From the NCBI GenBank assembly GCA_013180625.2, contig SNVD02009675.1:310001-374000 (forward strand): a stretch of DNA of 64,000 bases. The letters run 5' to 3'. The position numbers were made by a program, and so were the translations under genes. Origin of the DNA: Boswellia sacra. Taxonomy: Eukaryota; Streptophyta; Magnoliopsida; Sapindales; Burseraceae. A model generated the notes under the pieces. The model saw only the letters and a program-made list of their open reading frames with translations. It had not been told where the DNA came from and searched no databases. This document shows positions 10,925-22,534 of the stretch, one piece after another; position 1 is the first letter of the stretch; each line of letters starts with the position of its first letter.

Positions 10925-12110
10925 TATATTAAGGCGGAAAGCGTCTATTGCCTTTATATCATTGCAGCCCTTATGATTTCATTTCTTTTACATCTAGACC
11001 CAACTAACAGATTCCATCCAACTTTAGACAGACGCGAAACGAAAAGGCCATTTTACCCTCGGTTTTCTCGCCCCTTTTGGCCTTCTCTTCTCCATCACAC
11101 GCGCAATGCTAAATCTAAAAACCTAACCAAGCGTACAGCACAGCCAGAATAGCATAGAAGCCATCTGCATTACTCTCAATCTTGCAAAAACTAAAACAAT
11201 TTTTCAAAATCTTTCAAAACTTTTGATAACCCTCTGCAAACACTCTTAAGATTTTCAAATAATTTTTTTCTTCAATTTCTGGTGAATTAGATACGGCTGT
11301 CGGTCTTTGGGTTGGCTTTTTTTTTTTTGGTGGTGCTGGCCTGTGGGCTGACTTTTGTGGTGGTGGCTATTCAAAGGCGAAGTAAAATGTGGTGATGCAC
11401 TGGTTGAGGTGATGCGGCTGCTGTTGTGGTTCGTGGTGTTTTTTTTTTTTTTTTTCAATCTTGTGGTGTTGAAGCTGTTGCCGATCTGTGGGTTGGCTTT
11501 GGTGTTGATGGTGACGAGGGGGTGATGGTGATAGGGTAGTGACTGTGATGCAGAGGTGAATGTGGTGGCAATTGGGGGCGATGGTCATTTAGTGATGTTG
11601 GTGATGCAGAGGCGATGCCACTGTGTTGGTAGTGGTGGTGATGCAAGGATGATGCTACTGTGGTGGTGATGCTGATGGTGATGTAGCAGAGGAGGGATGG
11701 AACAGTGGTCTGAATGTGATTGATAATGGGGAGGGGGGTCATGATACTGTTGCATTGAGGGAGATCCCGGGATGATGCGATGATACCGTGGCGATAATGG
11801 AGAATTGAAGACGCCCGGCGATGGTACTGTGGCGGTGATGGAGAATGGAGATGTAAGGCTATGCTTTCGTTAGGCTTTGTTTTGGCTTCTTAAACTTTTT
11901 TAAATCGAATTTATTTGTTAAATCTAATTATATATAATTCAAGGTTTTAAGAGTGAAATATCTACTTCGGCCTTCTCTATTTTTCCAAAATAGATGGAAT
12001 CTGTTAGTTGAATGAAGCGGGCTGCAGTGCTATAAAAGCAATAGTCATTTTCGGCATGATAATAAGGCAAACTTTAGGCGAAGTTTTTGACATTATCCCA
12101 TTTTATAGGT
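10925..12110. mobile_element. Candidate TIR element (imperfect), possibly Mutator-like
   Basis: The left side (about 10925-11025) and the reverse complement of the right side (about 11975-12090) share, in the same order, a GTCTATTGCC/GACTATTGCT block, TTGCAGCCC/CTGCAGCCC and CAACTAACAGATTCCATC. The repeats are interrupted and the ends are uncertain; an AGTTTTT stretch flanks both sides. The interior is low-complexity. No transposase is seen, so it would be non-autonomous. The superfamily is a guess. Confidence 0.45.
11311..11850. repeat. GTGATG-type low-complexity repeat
   Basis: Degenerate triplet-like runs of GGTGATG, GTGGTGGTG and GATGCAGAGG fill this stretch inside the candidate TIR element. 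On the minus strand they read as His/Pro/Ser/Thr-rich open frames, which are treated here as repeat artefacts. Confidence 0.7.
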
Positions 12111-12837
12111 ACCCCATGGAAGTTTGGATTTCTTCCGGACCCACTCAAATCTTTTATCATCTTTAGTGAAAGATAAAAAGTGAAAAGGCAGTCCACCGAC
12201 TTTCAATCCTAATCTTCTAGATTTTCGGAAATTTCTTTAATAATTTACCTCAACTTTTTAGAAATTCCACTCAAATCTTTCCCTATTTCCCTAGCTCAAT
12301 GGATCTTAACTCGATGGACTTTAACCAACTTGATGACTCCTTCGCTCATTTAATTGGGAGACAAAATTCTATTTCTCATAATGCTTTACTAAGAGAGTAG
12401 GAAAATCAAATTTGTTATTTATCATCACTTTCACTTTGCCATCAAAGTATCATATATTTTCTCTTGATAAAGCTGTATAGAATTTCTTTCTGAAAAGGGT
12501 TAATTGCAATTTGTGAAATGTCCTTTTAAAAATCAATTATTATAGAAATAATATTAGTAGAGAAGAGTTTTATGAGTTTTTATTTGTGTTATTATGTTTA
12601 AAACATGTAATTATTTAGATATTATAAAACTAAATATTAATAATAATTGTAATTATAATAATAGTAGAAATAACAATTAACAGAAGATATTGGGCTTCGG
12701 GTAATAACAATATTAGTATAATTATAATGACGGAGGATATCACTTAGCAGTTAGCACGAGGGGTCTTGACAGAGGTTGCAGAGCAGGTGCCCCTAACAAC
12801 ACCGCAAAGTAAGAATGAGCCAAAGAACGCACTTGAG
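12111..12837. other. Unassigned sequence with one short ORF
   Basis: A 33-codon frame starts at 12299 (MDLNSMDFNQLDD...) after a pyrimidine-rich leader. It may be the start of a broken gene, but nothing downstream supports it. The rest is AT-rich. The last 100 bases (about 12720-12837) continue, on the far side of the Copia insertion, into 18459 onward. Confidence 0.3.
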
Positions 12838-12842
12838 GAACT

Positions 12843-13242
12843 TAATAAGTTCATGCATGACATGCATGAGTTCTAGAATTCTGTTGAGCTCATACATGAC
12901 ATGTATGGTTTTTAAAATCCCTCCCATGTGAATACATTGAGAGTCAAATTAGTTAGGCACTTCCAATTTTGAAAGTCAAAGGAAGTAGCTAAATTTGATT
13001 TGAATTTGTATGCAGAATTTTTCCTATAAATATTGGACGAATTCTGCCTTGTAAAAGCATCAAAGAGATTTCAAAGAGAGTCCAGAATCTAAACCAGAGA
13101 GTTTAGGATTGAGAGAGAGAGCCAGGAGAGCTCCAGAATTATTTAGGGGAGTTTTTGTGTAATTCTTGTACATTAATTTTCTCTGTTAATACAAGTTAAT
13201 TTTCTCCCAAATTCTGTTATGAGTTCTTATTACATCCCAACA
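12843..13242 (+). repeat. 5' LTR of Copia 1
   Basis: It is 400 bp. The terminal TG of the family has become TA at 12843-12844. A TATA box (TATAAATA) lies at 13025-13032. Compared with the 3' LTR nearly every difference is a T or A here where the 3' LTR has C or G. Confidence 0.95.
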
Positions 13243-13244
13243 AG

Positions 13245-13257
13245 TGGTATCAGAGCC
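13245..13257 (+). other. Primer binding site of Copia 1
   Basis: TGGTATCAGAGCC, complementary to the 3' end of initiator tRNA-Met, starts two bases after the 5' LTR. Confidence 0.9.
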
Positions 13258-14013
13258 TCGTTGAGCTCTTGGAACGTCAGAACAGAGAGAAAAAATTCAG
13301 AGAAAATTTGTCCCCTGTTTCTGAAAAATTTCGATTTTTCGGAAAGTCATCGAAATTCGAATTTGAAGTGTTCTGTGTGTTCGTGAGATCGAGCTGAGCA
13401 TTCTGTAATTTTTCGGCGACCGAACCGACCACCAGAGACGCCGCACGCGCCTCCGACCTGGTCTGCGAGTGGGCGTCACTCGCTCCACGCGCTGCACGCG
13501 CGTCTCAAGGAAGAAGACGACCACATCAGCGCCGCGTCATCAGCCACGTCAGAGACCTTTTTGCCACGTCAGCAGGACACGTTAGCATATCGCCACGTCA
13601 GCAAGCCACGTCAACGTGCCACGTCACCTACCACGTGTCGCCACGTCAGCACTGTGGACCCCATCTGCCACGTCAGCAAATCGTTGAAAAATATCATTTG
13701 GGCCCCTATATTTCCGGGAATTTTTTTTGACCCCTGAATTTCTGAAATTTACATTTCAGTCCTTAGGAAATATCAGTTTGTCCCCTGTAATTCTGATAAA
13801 TACATTGTGCCCCTTTTAGTTTCTGAAATTTCCGTTTAGCCCTTAAGAAATTTTAGTTTAGTCCTTAAAGTTTCCAAGCTTAGTATTTATTGTATAAAAA
13901 GAATTTTTGAGCCCCGGAAGAGGCTATTCCACCTAATTTGACCGTTCCGGACGTAACGGTGGGCTCGGATTTTTGAAATTCAATTTTCATTTTAGTGAAT
14001 TAATTATTCTAAA

Positions 14014-17000
14014 ATGGAAGAATCATCCGGAGCCATGATTAAATTGACTGCTACCAATTACACACTATGGAGGCCCAGGATGGAGATCTCCTTAGTTGTA
14101 AGGATCTATATGACCCTATAGAATTTGAAGGGCAGAGACCTGAGACAGAAAAAGAGGCAGAGTGGAAGAAAATTAACAGAAAATGCATCGGTCAGATCAG
14201 ACAATGGATCGATCATAGTGTCTTCCACCATGTAGCCAAAGAAACAGATGCATATACTCTATGGAAAAAATTATAGAGTATGTATCAAGCCAAGTCAGCA
14301 CGGAACAAAGCCATCCTGATGAGACGGCTTGTGAACTTGAAGTTGCGGAGCGGAACTCCTGTAGCAGAACATACAAGTGAGTTTCAAAACTTGGTGAATC
14401 AGTTGACAGCAGTCGAGTTACAACTTGGAGACGAAGAACAAGCCCTTCTACTTCTCAGTTCCCTTCCAGATTCATGGGAGACGTTAGTGGTCTCCATCAG
14501 TAATTCAGCACCCGGAGGCAAACTTACCCTATCAATGGTTAAGGATGCCTTGATGAACGAGGAGGCGAGAAGAAAAGATGCAGGCGCCAATCAAGATGAA
14601 GCCTACATCATGGAGAATCGGGGAAGACAGTCTCGAGGTGAAGACTGGAGAAGAGGTAGAAGCAAAAGCAGAGGTAGATCGACAAACAGAAGGGGCAGAT
14701 AAACAGATGGGCGGAGACCCACCTACAAATGCTATCACTGTGGCAAAGAGGGTCACATGAAGAAAAATTGTCGCAGTTTTCAGAAGCAGAACCAAGAGAG
14801 TTCACAAGCACAAAGTAGCGACGAGCCACGAGTTACAGTGGTAGAAGATGTGACCATTTGTGCAGAAGAGACGTGCTTCCACACAGCAGACCAAGGAGTA
14901 GAATGGGTAATTGACACAGCAGCTTCCTGCCACGTCACTCCTTGCAGAGAGATCTTCACCACATACAAAGCAGGAGACTTTGGGATAGTGAAGATGGGAA
15001 ACAACAGCAGCACTGCCAAAATCATGGGAATTGTTGATATTCAATTCCAAACGAATGTCGGATGCAAAGTAACTTTGAAGGACGTTCGTCATGTGCCAGA
15101 TCTTCGACTCAACTTGCTCTCGATAAAAGCCTTTGATCAGCAAGGTTATGAGAGCTGCTTCACCAATGGTACATGGAAGATGTTGAAAGGGGTCATGGTG
15201 GTTGCTCGAGGTAAATTATGTGACAATCTTTACAGGACCCATGTAAAAATAAACGGAGAGAGCCTTCATGTAGCAGAGCACATGGTACCTCTAGATTTGT
15301 GGCATAAAAGGCTGGGTCACATGGGTGAAAAGGGTTTATCAACCCTTCAGAAAAAGAAGCTGATCACTGTTTCCAAGGATGCAGCATCTCATCCTTGCGA
15401 CTATTGTTTGTACGGAAAACAACGGAGGGTGTCATTCAGCTCCTCATCAGTGAAGAAATCAAAGCTATTGGAGCTAGTACACAGTGATGTATGCGGACCT
15501 CTCGAAGTCGAGTCCTTAGGCAGAAAAAGGTATTTCTTGACCTTTATTGATGATGCATCTCGGAAAGTGTGGGTGTATTTCCTCAGGACGAAGGATGAAG
15601 TTATGTAGAAGTTCAAAGAATTTCACGCCATGGTAGAACGTGAAACGGGTAAGAAATTAAAATGCCTTCGATCAGATAACGGAGGCGAGTATACCTCCAG
15701 AGAGTTCAATGCCTACTGTCGAAGATATGGCATTCGACATGAAAAAACAGTCCCACGCACACCACAACACAATGGAGTGGCCGAGAGGATGAATCGAACC
15801 ATCATGGAACGAGTCATAAGCATGCTCAGATTGGCTAAGTTACCCAAGCCATTCTGGGGGCGTCGTTCGCACCCGACTGTTACTTAATCAACAGAGCACC
15901 ATCCGGAACCACTCAAGCTTCGAGATTCCAGAAAATTATGGTCTATCAAAAACCCTCCTATAATCCTTTGAAAGTGTTTGGTTGTTTAGCCTTCGTACAT
16001 GTATCCAAGGAGCTCAGACAGAAGCTCGATGCAAGAACTGTTCCATGTATCTTCATCGTTTATGGAGATGAAGAATTCGGATACAGATTATGGGATCCCA
16101 AAGAAAAGAAAGTCATCCGGAGCAGAGATGTCGTATTTCACGAAGACCAAACATATGAAGACGCTAAAAAGACAACAATATCTACAAATCCCACTAGCAG
16201 TGCCCCAGATATTGTTGCAGACTCAACACCAAATGCCACAAGAAATGATGAAGTACCAGAAAAAGTTCCAGAAGCAGATCAGGAGGAAGAAAATGAAGAG
16301 ATTGCTGAGCCGGGGGAGCCACAATCACCTATAGAAGCTGCTAGACCTCCTGGAAATGAAGAACCTCAGCTACGACGATCTGAGCGAGGTCGGATTTCGT
16401 CGAGGAGATATCCGAAATCAGAGTACACACTGCTTACTGATGAGGGGGAGCCAGAAAGCTTTCGTGAAGCTTTATCTCATCCAGACAAAGAACGATGGCT
16501 GCATGCAATGCAAGATGAAATGAATTCTCTAGAGAATAACAAAACTTATGAACTGGTCAAACTCCCAGACGGAAAGAAGGCACTGAAGAACAAGTGGGTA
16601 TTCAATCTCAAGAAAGATGGAACAGGAAAGGTGATAAAGCACAAAGCCCGATTGGTGGTAAAAGGATTCCTTCTGAAGAAAGGAATTGACTTTGATGAAA
16701 TATTCTCACCGGTAGTAAAAATGTCCTCAATCCGCGTCATCCTCGGATTGACAGCAAGTCTTGATTTGGAGCTTGAACAGATGGATGTGAATACAGCATT
16801 TCTTCATGGAGACTTGCATGAAGAAATCTACATGGAGCAGCCAGAAGGGTTCAAGGTTCAAGAAAAAGAACACCTCGTGTGCAAGCTCAAAAAGAGCTTG
16901 TATGGCCTCAAACAAGCACCAAGGCAATGGTACAAGAAGTTTGACTCCTTCATGGTAAGTCATGGGTACAAAAGAACCGCTGCAGACCAATGCGTCTACT

Positions 17001-18007
17001 TTCAGAAACTTCCAGGTGGAGACTTTGTTGCATTAATGTTATATGTGGACGACATGTTGATCGTCGGAAAAGATGCAACAAGAATAAAGCAGCTAAAAAA
17101 TGAACTATCAAAAACCTTCGATATGAAGGACTTGGGACCAGCTCAGCAAATCTTGGGGATGCACATTCGTCGAGATAGGAAACAGAAGAAATTATGGCTG
17201 TCTCAGGAGAAATATGTTGAACAGGTAATTCAAAGGTTCAACATGGATAGTGCTAAGCCAGTTAGTGTACCACTGGCTAATCATTTCAAGCTGAGCAAGA
17301 GATCATGTCCCTCATCCAAGAAAGAGATAGAGGACATGGCGTCGGTACCCTATTCTTCTGCTGTAGGAAGTTTGATGTATGCCATGGTGTGTACAAGGCC
17401 AGATATTGCTCATGCTGTAGGAGTCGTGAGCAGATTTCTTTCCAATCCAGGGAAAGAACATTGGGAGGCAGTCAAGTGGATTCTCAGATACCTTAAAGGT
17501 ACTTTGAAGATATGCTTGTGTTACGGGGGAGCTGATCCAATCTTGGAAGGCTATACAGATTCAGATATGGCCGGAGAACCTGACAGTAGGAAATCTACAT
17601 CAGGTTTTGTTTACACTTTTGCAGGGGGAGCTGTATCATGGCAGTCAAGACTACAGAAGTGTGTTGCGCTATCCACGACAGAGGCAGAATACATTGCCGC
17701 AGCGAAAGCTGGAAAAGAAATGTTGTGGCTAAAGCGATTTCTCCAAGAACTTGGGATTGAGCAAAAGGAGTACAAAGTACACTGTGACAGTCAAAGTGCT
17801 CTGGATTTGAGCAAGAATTCAGTGTACCATTCTCGAACGAAGCATATCGACATCCGCTATCATTGGATACGAGAGGTGATGGACAAGCAACTGTTGAAAC
17901 TAGTGAAGATCCATACTAAAGAGAATCCAGCCGACATGTTAACAAAAGTGGTCACCAGAGACAAGCTAGAACTATGCAGAGACATAGTTGGATTAGAAGC
18001 TGTCTAA
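14014..18007 (+). pseudogene. Copia 1 gag-pol, disrupted
   Basis: The gag start is at 14014. Breaks seen: a one-base frameshift near 14085, stops at 14274-14276, 14700-14702 and 15606-15608, and a frameshifted stretch at about 15855-15885. Recognisable parts in order: gag zinc knuckle CYHCGKEGHMKKNC (from 14730), protease DTAA (about 14911), the integrase zinc domain (HKRLGH to CLYGK) and catalytic core (HSDVCGP, RSDNGGEY, NGVAERMNR), reverse transcriptase with YVDD (about 17044) and RNase H (YTDSDMAG, STTEAEY, DSQSALD). The last open frame, from about 15885 to 18007, keeps RT and RNase H whole. It cannot make a full polyprotein as it stands. Confidence 0.92.
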
Positions 18008-18039
18008 TTACTTTTGTTGTTACTCCCTTTCACATGGGA

Positions 18040-18052
18040 TGGAGGGGGAGAA
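18040..18052 (+). other. Polypurine tract of Copia 1
   Basis: The run TGGAGGGGGAGAA sits directly before the 3' LTR, where plus-strand synthesis is primed. Confidence 0.8.
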
Positions 18053-18053
18053 T

Positions 18054-18453
18054 TGATGAGCTCATGCATGACATGCATGAGTTCTAGAATTCTGCTGAGC
18101 TCATGCATGACATGCATGGCTTCCAGAATCCCTCCCATGTGAATGCATTGAGAGTCAAATTAGTTAGGCACCTCCAATTTTGAAGGTCAAAGGAAGTAGC
18201 CAAATTTGATTTGAATTTGTATGCAGAATTTTCCCTATAAATATGGGACGAATTCTGCCTTGTAAAAGCATCAGAGAGATTCCAGAGAGAGTCCAGAGTC
18301 TAAACCAGAGAGTTTAGGATTGAGAGAGAGAGCCAGGAGAGCTCCAGAATTATTTAGGGGAGTTTTTGTGTAATTCTTGTACATTAATTTTCTCTGTTAA
18401 TACAAGTTAATTTTCTCCCAAATTCTGTTCTGAGTTCTTATTACATCCCAACA
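18054..18453 (+). repeat. 3' LTR of Copia 1
   Basis: It is 400 bp, starts TGATGAG and ends CCCAACA, with TATAAATA at 18236-18243. It keeps C and G at almost all sites where the 5' LTR differs. Confidence 0.95.
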
Positions 18454-18458
18454 GAACT

Positions 18459-19037
18459 GTATACGGCTTTTCCCGGCTCCGTGCTTGCCCTGGGCTTAAC
18501 GACGCCGATGGCAACAATAATGGAGATGGCAACAAGGTCGTCAAATATGCTTAGCAATTTGGATACAGGTTAGTTAATAGAAGAATCTGCTGCAAATTAC
18601 CTACACATATAGTATGATCTCGTTTTAACTTTGTATTTCTAATGAATTAGAGTCGTCTACTCACCTAATTTTGCTTTTAAGATTTTGAAGATAGACAGGA
18701 AAGTTTTAATTTTAATAAGTGTCTGATATATGTATGTTTATCAATAAAATTTTCATAATAACCAATCGCATATTTATAAAAAGATGAGATAGAAATAAGA
18801 TATTTGGTTCGTTTCTTATTATTATTAGTTGCAGCAGAGCTCGGAGTATGCATGTGTGTTATAATAATGAAACCAACTATTTGGGTTTATTCTCGCTATT
18901 AATTGTTCGAAGATGTTATTATATACAATAATATTTTTTCAGGGAAACAAATCCAAACCCAGAATGTGTGAGTTTTCCATATCTATATAACACAAGGATT
19001 ATAGTAGATGTAATGATCAAATCAATGGCTGATTAGA
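18459..19037. other. 3' flank of helicase copy 2
   Basis: The first part continues the sequence left of Copia 1. From about 18540 the sequence matches the flank downstream of copy 1 (CAAATATGCTTA, CAATTTGGATACAG). Nothing else is seen. Confidence 0.55.
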
Positions 19038-21760
19038 TTAGAAATTGGAGGGTCGACCGCGTCCCAGCAGCATGAAGCCTCTGGCTCCATCAGGCATTCT
19101 GGGGCCAGGAGGTGGCTTTGAAGAGTCATCGACATGAGTGGAGGGTGTAGAAACGTGCCCTGCAATGGACCAAATGTAGCGATGAAACAGGCAAGGAAAA
19201 ACAGAACGTACCAAAGGTAAATGCAGAGATTAGTTTAAATACCCAGCACAATGGCTCCACGATATCTTTGTCTCCATGACAGTCCTTGGATTCGACCTTT
19301 CTCCCCTTTTTTAACCTTTGATAAATGCCATAATTTCAAAAGCTTCTTAAGAAATTGAAAAAATTAACGTGTTTAAACTCTTTTAACAACATGAAAATTG
19401 AATATACTAGAAAAATCTTTTCCAATTAGTTCAATTCACAATACGACCAATAAAATACCGAAAACAGCATAATACACTATGTAATTAGCGTACTTATACT
19501 TAGCATTTCATCAGGGGTGTCATGCAATTTATCAATCTCTTTCTTGGCCTCTAATATCTCATTAGCCAAATCCTTATCTTCATCAGCATCAAAGAAACAC
19601 TGACGAGCCTTAGCATCACGGACTAGGGCCTCCCAAACCGATTCACTGCTAGTTAAGGTTCTTTCATGCCCCAAAATCCAAAGACAGTACCTAGAGTATG
19701 TTGCAAGGACAATAGTTATTCACCAGAAATTTTAAAAACATTTAATAATTACACCAAGTATATATATGGCAAGATTTTGCAGGAAGTATACCTAGCCCTC
19801 GTAAGTGCAACATTGACTCTCTGTGGATTTGATAAGAATCCGATTGATCCACCACTGTTGCATCTAACTGTGGATATTATTATGATGTCCTCCTCGCCGC
19901 CTTGGAACCTATCAACTGAATTCACGTAAACAGTGAACCCATCATTGTTCTTATGCCTGGTTCCAACTTTTTTCTGAATTGCCACTACTTGCACATTATA
20001 AGGAGACACTACACAAATGCTGAGCTTCACTTTAGAGCCAATCCAAGCTGCATAATAAAGATTGCCAATGATAAACTAAAGAGTCAGAGCTGCGCCCCTA
20101 GCTACTTTTTTGCAATTTTTCTCATATTTAAGTGGCTGCTCTCAAGATTTTGGATAAGAACTTTTATGGGTTAAAAAAAATTAAAAAAAAAATGACTTTC
20201 TACAAGTCGTACCTTTGTGCACCTTCTGAAGCATTTTCAGCACCACAGATACCTCAACCATATTTCTACAGCTATGATTAATGAACTCTGCCTTTCCACC
20301 GGATATATTAATGAAAGCATAGGGACCAAAAATTGGCCATGGCAAATGGTGTTTTTCGTAGCTTTCTAATTTAACAATTGGAGAATCTAAGATCTTGTTT
20401 TGGTAGAACTGCAAATTTGAGAAGAAGCTAATTCATGGATGCATTCTGTATTGTACATTAAGCAAGTGTTTTGAGTGACCCAACAAACTCAACCTTTCAA
20501 ATAAACTTCTCCCAAAACCAGCTTCAACACAAACCTTCAACGAAAACCAGAAAAAGGAAACAAAACAAATGTCAAAATAGTTAACTTTCACTTGAGTACC
20601 CTATGTTTTGCCTTAATGTCAAATAAAAAACGTGAGTTTCGAAAACTCATTAATTTCCTTGTTGACTTTTTCAAAAACAACAGAATAATACCTTCAGTAG
20701 AAGATTTGTCAAACCCCTTGCGAACAAAAAGATACAAACAATTTGCCATAAGCTATTATTTTGTTTTACAACTTCACCTTTTGTGGTTAAGGAATGGTTT
20801 TGATGGAACACTTTATTAGGGTATCTTTGATTCAGTTCAAAAAATTTAGGAGAAAACTGAAGATTTTTTGAACCTTCGGTTGGATATCAAGGCAAAAGAT
20901 GAGATAATCCTTGAAGCTAATCCGTCAAATGTACAAAAAAAGAGCCTATATTAAAAAAAAAAAAAACTTCAAACTAAAAAAAAAAAAAAGGAGAAAATAC
21001 AAAGGTAACAATAGCAAGAATATGCAAACAACATCAACTTACATTGCTTGCAACCATTGCTGGTAACTGACACTCATCACCAATGGGAATAGCATGCTTA
21101 ATACCTGGCAGTTGCAGAGGGATGGTGGACTCACATTCTTTTAACCGTGCTGCTTCATAAATAACCAGGAAGCTCAGCGGTTTCATTCACACTGAGTGCA
21201 GCTTAAATGAACTGCAAGAAGAGCAGAAAAGTGGAGAAGCATTTCTAAAACTAAATTCCTTCATTGAGTCTTTGCTCAGTGAACTAGGGAATCCAAGCCT
21301 GCTAAAGGAAGTGCGAAGAGTTCTTAGAAGGGAATTACATTCACTCTTCTTGTGCAACAAGTACTTATTTCCAACAGTTTGCTGAGAAAAACCTTCAGAT
21401 ACTGAAAGTCAGAAAAGCTCTTCCAGTTCCTCGGAAACCATGTTGTCTTGAAACAGTAAAATTTCAAAAGAATCAGGTAAGTAAGGGCTACCATGTTTTG
21501 GGAATTTATTTCTGAGATGAAATTTTTGGATTTGTGGGTGCAGAAGATCAAAATACAATTTAAGAGCAGTTGCAGTGCATTTAAATCTCTCTCTCACAAA
21601 TTCAAGAAATGACTTGGATTCCCACTTGCTGCATTCTTTCTCTTGCTTTCATTTGCATTGGTACTTTCACTCTTCATCAATTCTATTTCCCAAAAAATAA
21701 GATACTGAAAAACAGAATCTTCTGGTAAATCTATCATGGAGTCAAAGCAATGTCTCCAAC

Positions 21761-22211
21761 TGTGAAGTGGGTGAAGGCATTTTTGCTTTTCACCCAATCC
21801 CACATCGGTGGGAAACAAAATAGAGGTGGGGAGGCTTGGCTATATAATAAAGCCTCCTCCCCCTCTTACAAGTGTACTAAGCTTATGTATTAAGCTTTTC
21901 TCTTCTTCTTCCCTTGTAATCTCCTCCATTTTAATTATGAGAGAGATTGTAATATTTTTCTTCATAGTGAAATATTTTCGGTCTTGTCCTGTGGAGGTTT
22001 CCCTCAAATTGAGGGTTTTACCACATTAAATATTTGCGTCTTTATTTTCTTTAATTGCCTTTAATTTATTTATTGTGCGAAGGCTGAGCCGCCCAAATTG
22101 TCTATTTTATTTATTGTGGAGGGCAGTGCCACCCAAATTGTTATTTCTAACATAACAATTTGTTTCTTGTCTTTTTTTTGAGCTGCGGTAGGAGTGTTCA
22201 ATCTCCTAACA
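21761..22211 (+). repeat. 5' LTR of Copia 2
   Basis: It is 451 bp, starts TGTGAAGTGG and ends CTCCTAACA. A TATA-like TATATAATAA lies at 21841-21850. Confidence 0.95.
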
Positions 22212-22212
22212 G

Positions 22213-22225
22213 TGGTATCAGAGCA
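22213..22225 (+). other. Primer binding site of Copia 2
   Basis: TGGTATCAGAGCA, the initiator tRNA-Met type, starts one base after the 5' LTR. Confidence 0.9.
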
Positions 22226-22534
22226 AGGTTGCGAAGGCAGAGCCAAGGGTTAGGACAGTGAGTGGTTACTTGTATGATTATATACATGTCTAGGAAAACT
22301 TTGTCAAAAAGACGATAAGAGTCTAAGGAGACTGGATTTTAAGTGGGACCGTTTGTGACCCCTCCAGTGTTTCCTGGAAGCTTTCCTGGTGTATATTAAA
22401 TCGTACCGGCACTTACTACTATTCTTGGTTACTGTTTAGCCGTGGTGTACGTATACAGATACTGTTACTATTTACGTATACGATACTATTCAAAGGTACT
22501 GTTCACATATAAGGTACTGTTCACTGCAAGACAA

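Larger units (their letters stand above)
12843..18453 (+). mobile_element. Copia LTR retrotransposon 1 (Tork/TNT1-like), full length but broken
   Basis: This is a 5611-bp element with two 400-bp LTRs, a tRNA-Met primer site, a gag-pol order of gag, protease, integrase, RT and RNase H, and a purine tract before the 3' LTR. It is flanked by a perfect 5-bp target duplication GAACT (12838-12842 and 18454-18458). The order protease-integrase-RT defines Copia. Protein style resembles TNT1-94/Tork elements. It lies between helicase copies 1 and 2, opposite in strand to them. By eye the LTRs differ at about 21 of 400 positions, so the insertion is fairly old. Confidence 0.95.

Noticed and set aside
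11255..11742. His/Pro/Thr-rich minus-strand ORFs
   Set aside because: They are translations of GTGATG-type low-complexity DNA and overlap each other in different frames.
12299..12400. 33-codon ORF MDLNSMDFNQLDD...
   Set aside because: It has a plausible start context but no continuation, splice donor or recognisable domain; kept only as a note on that stretch.
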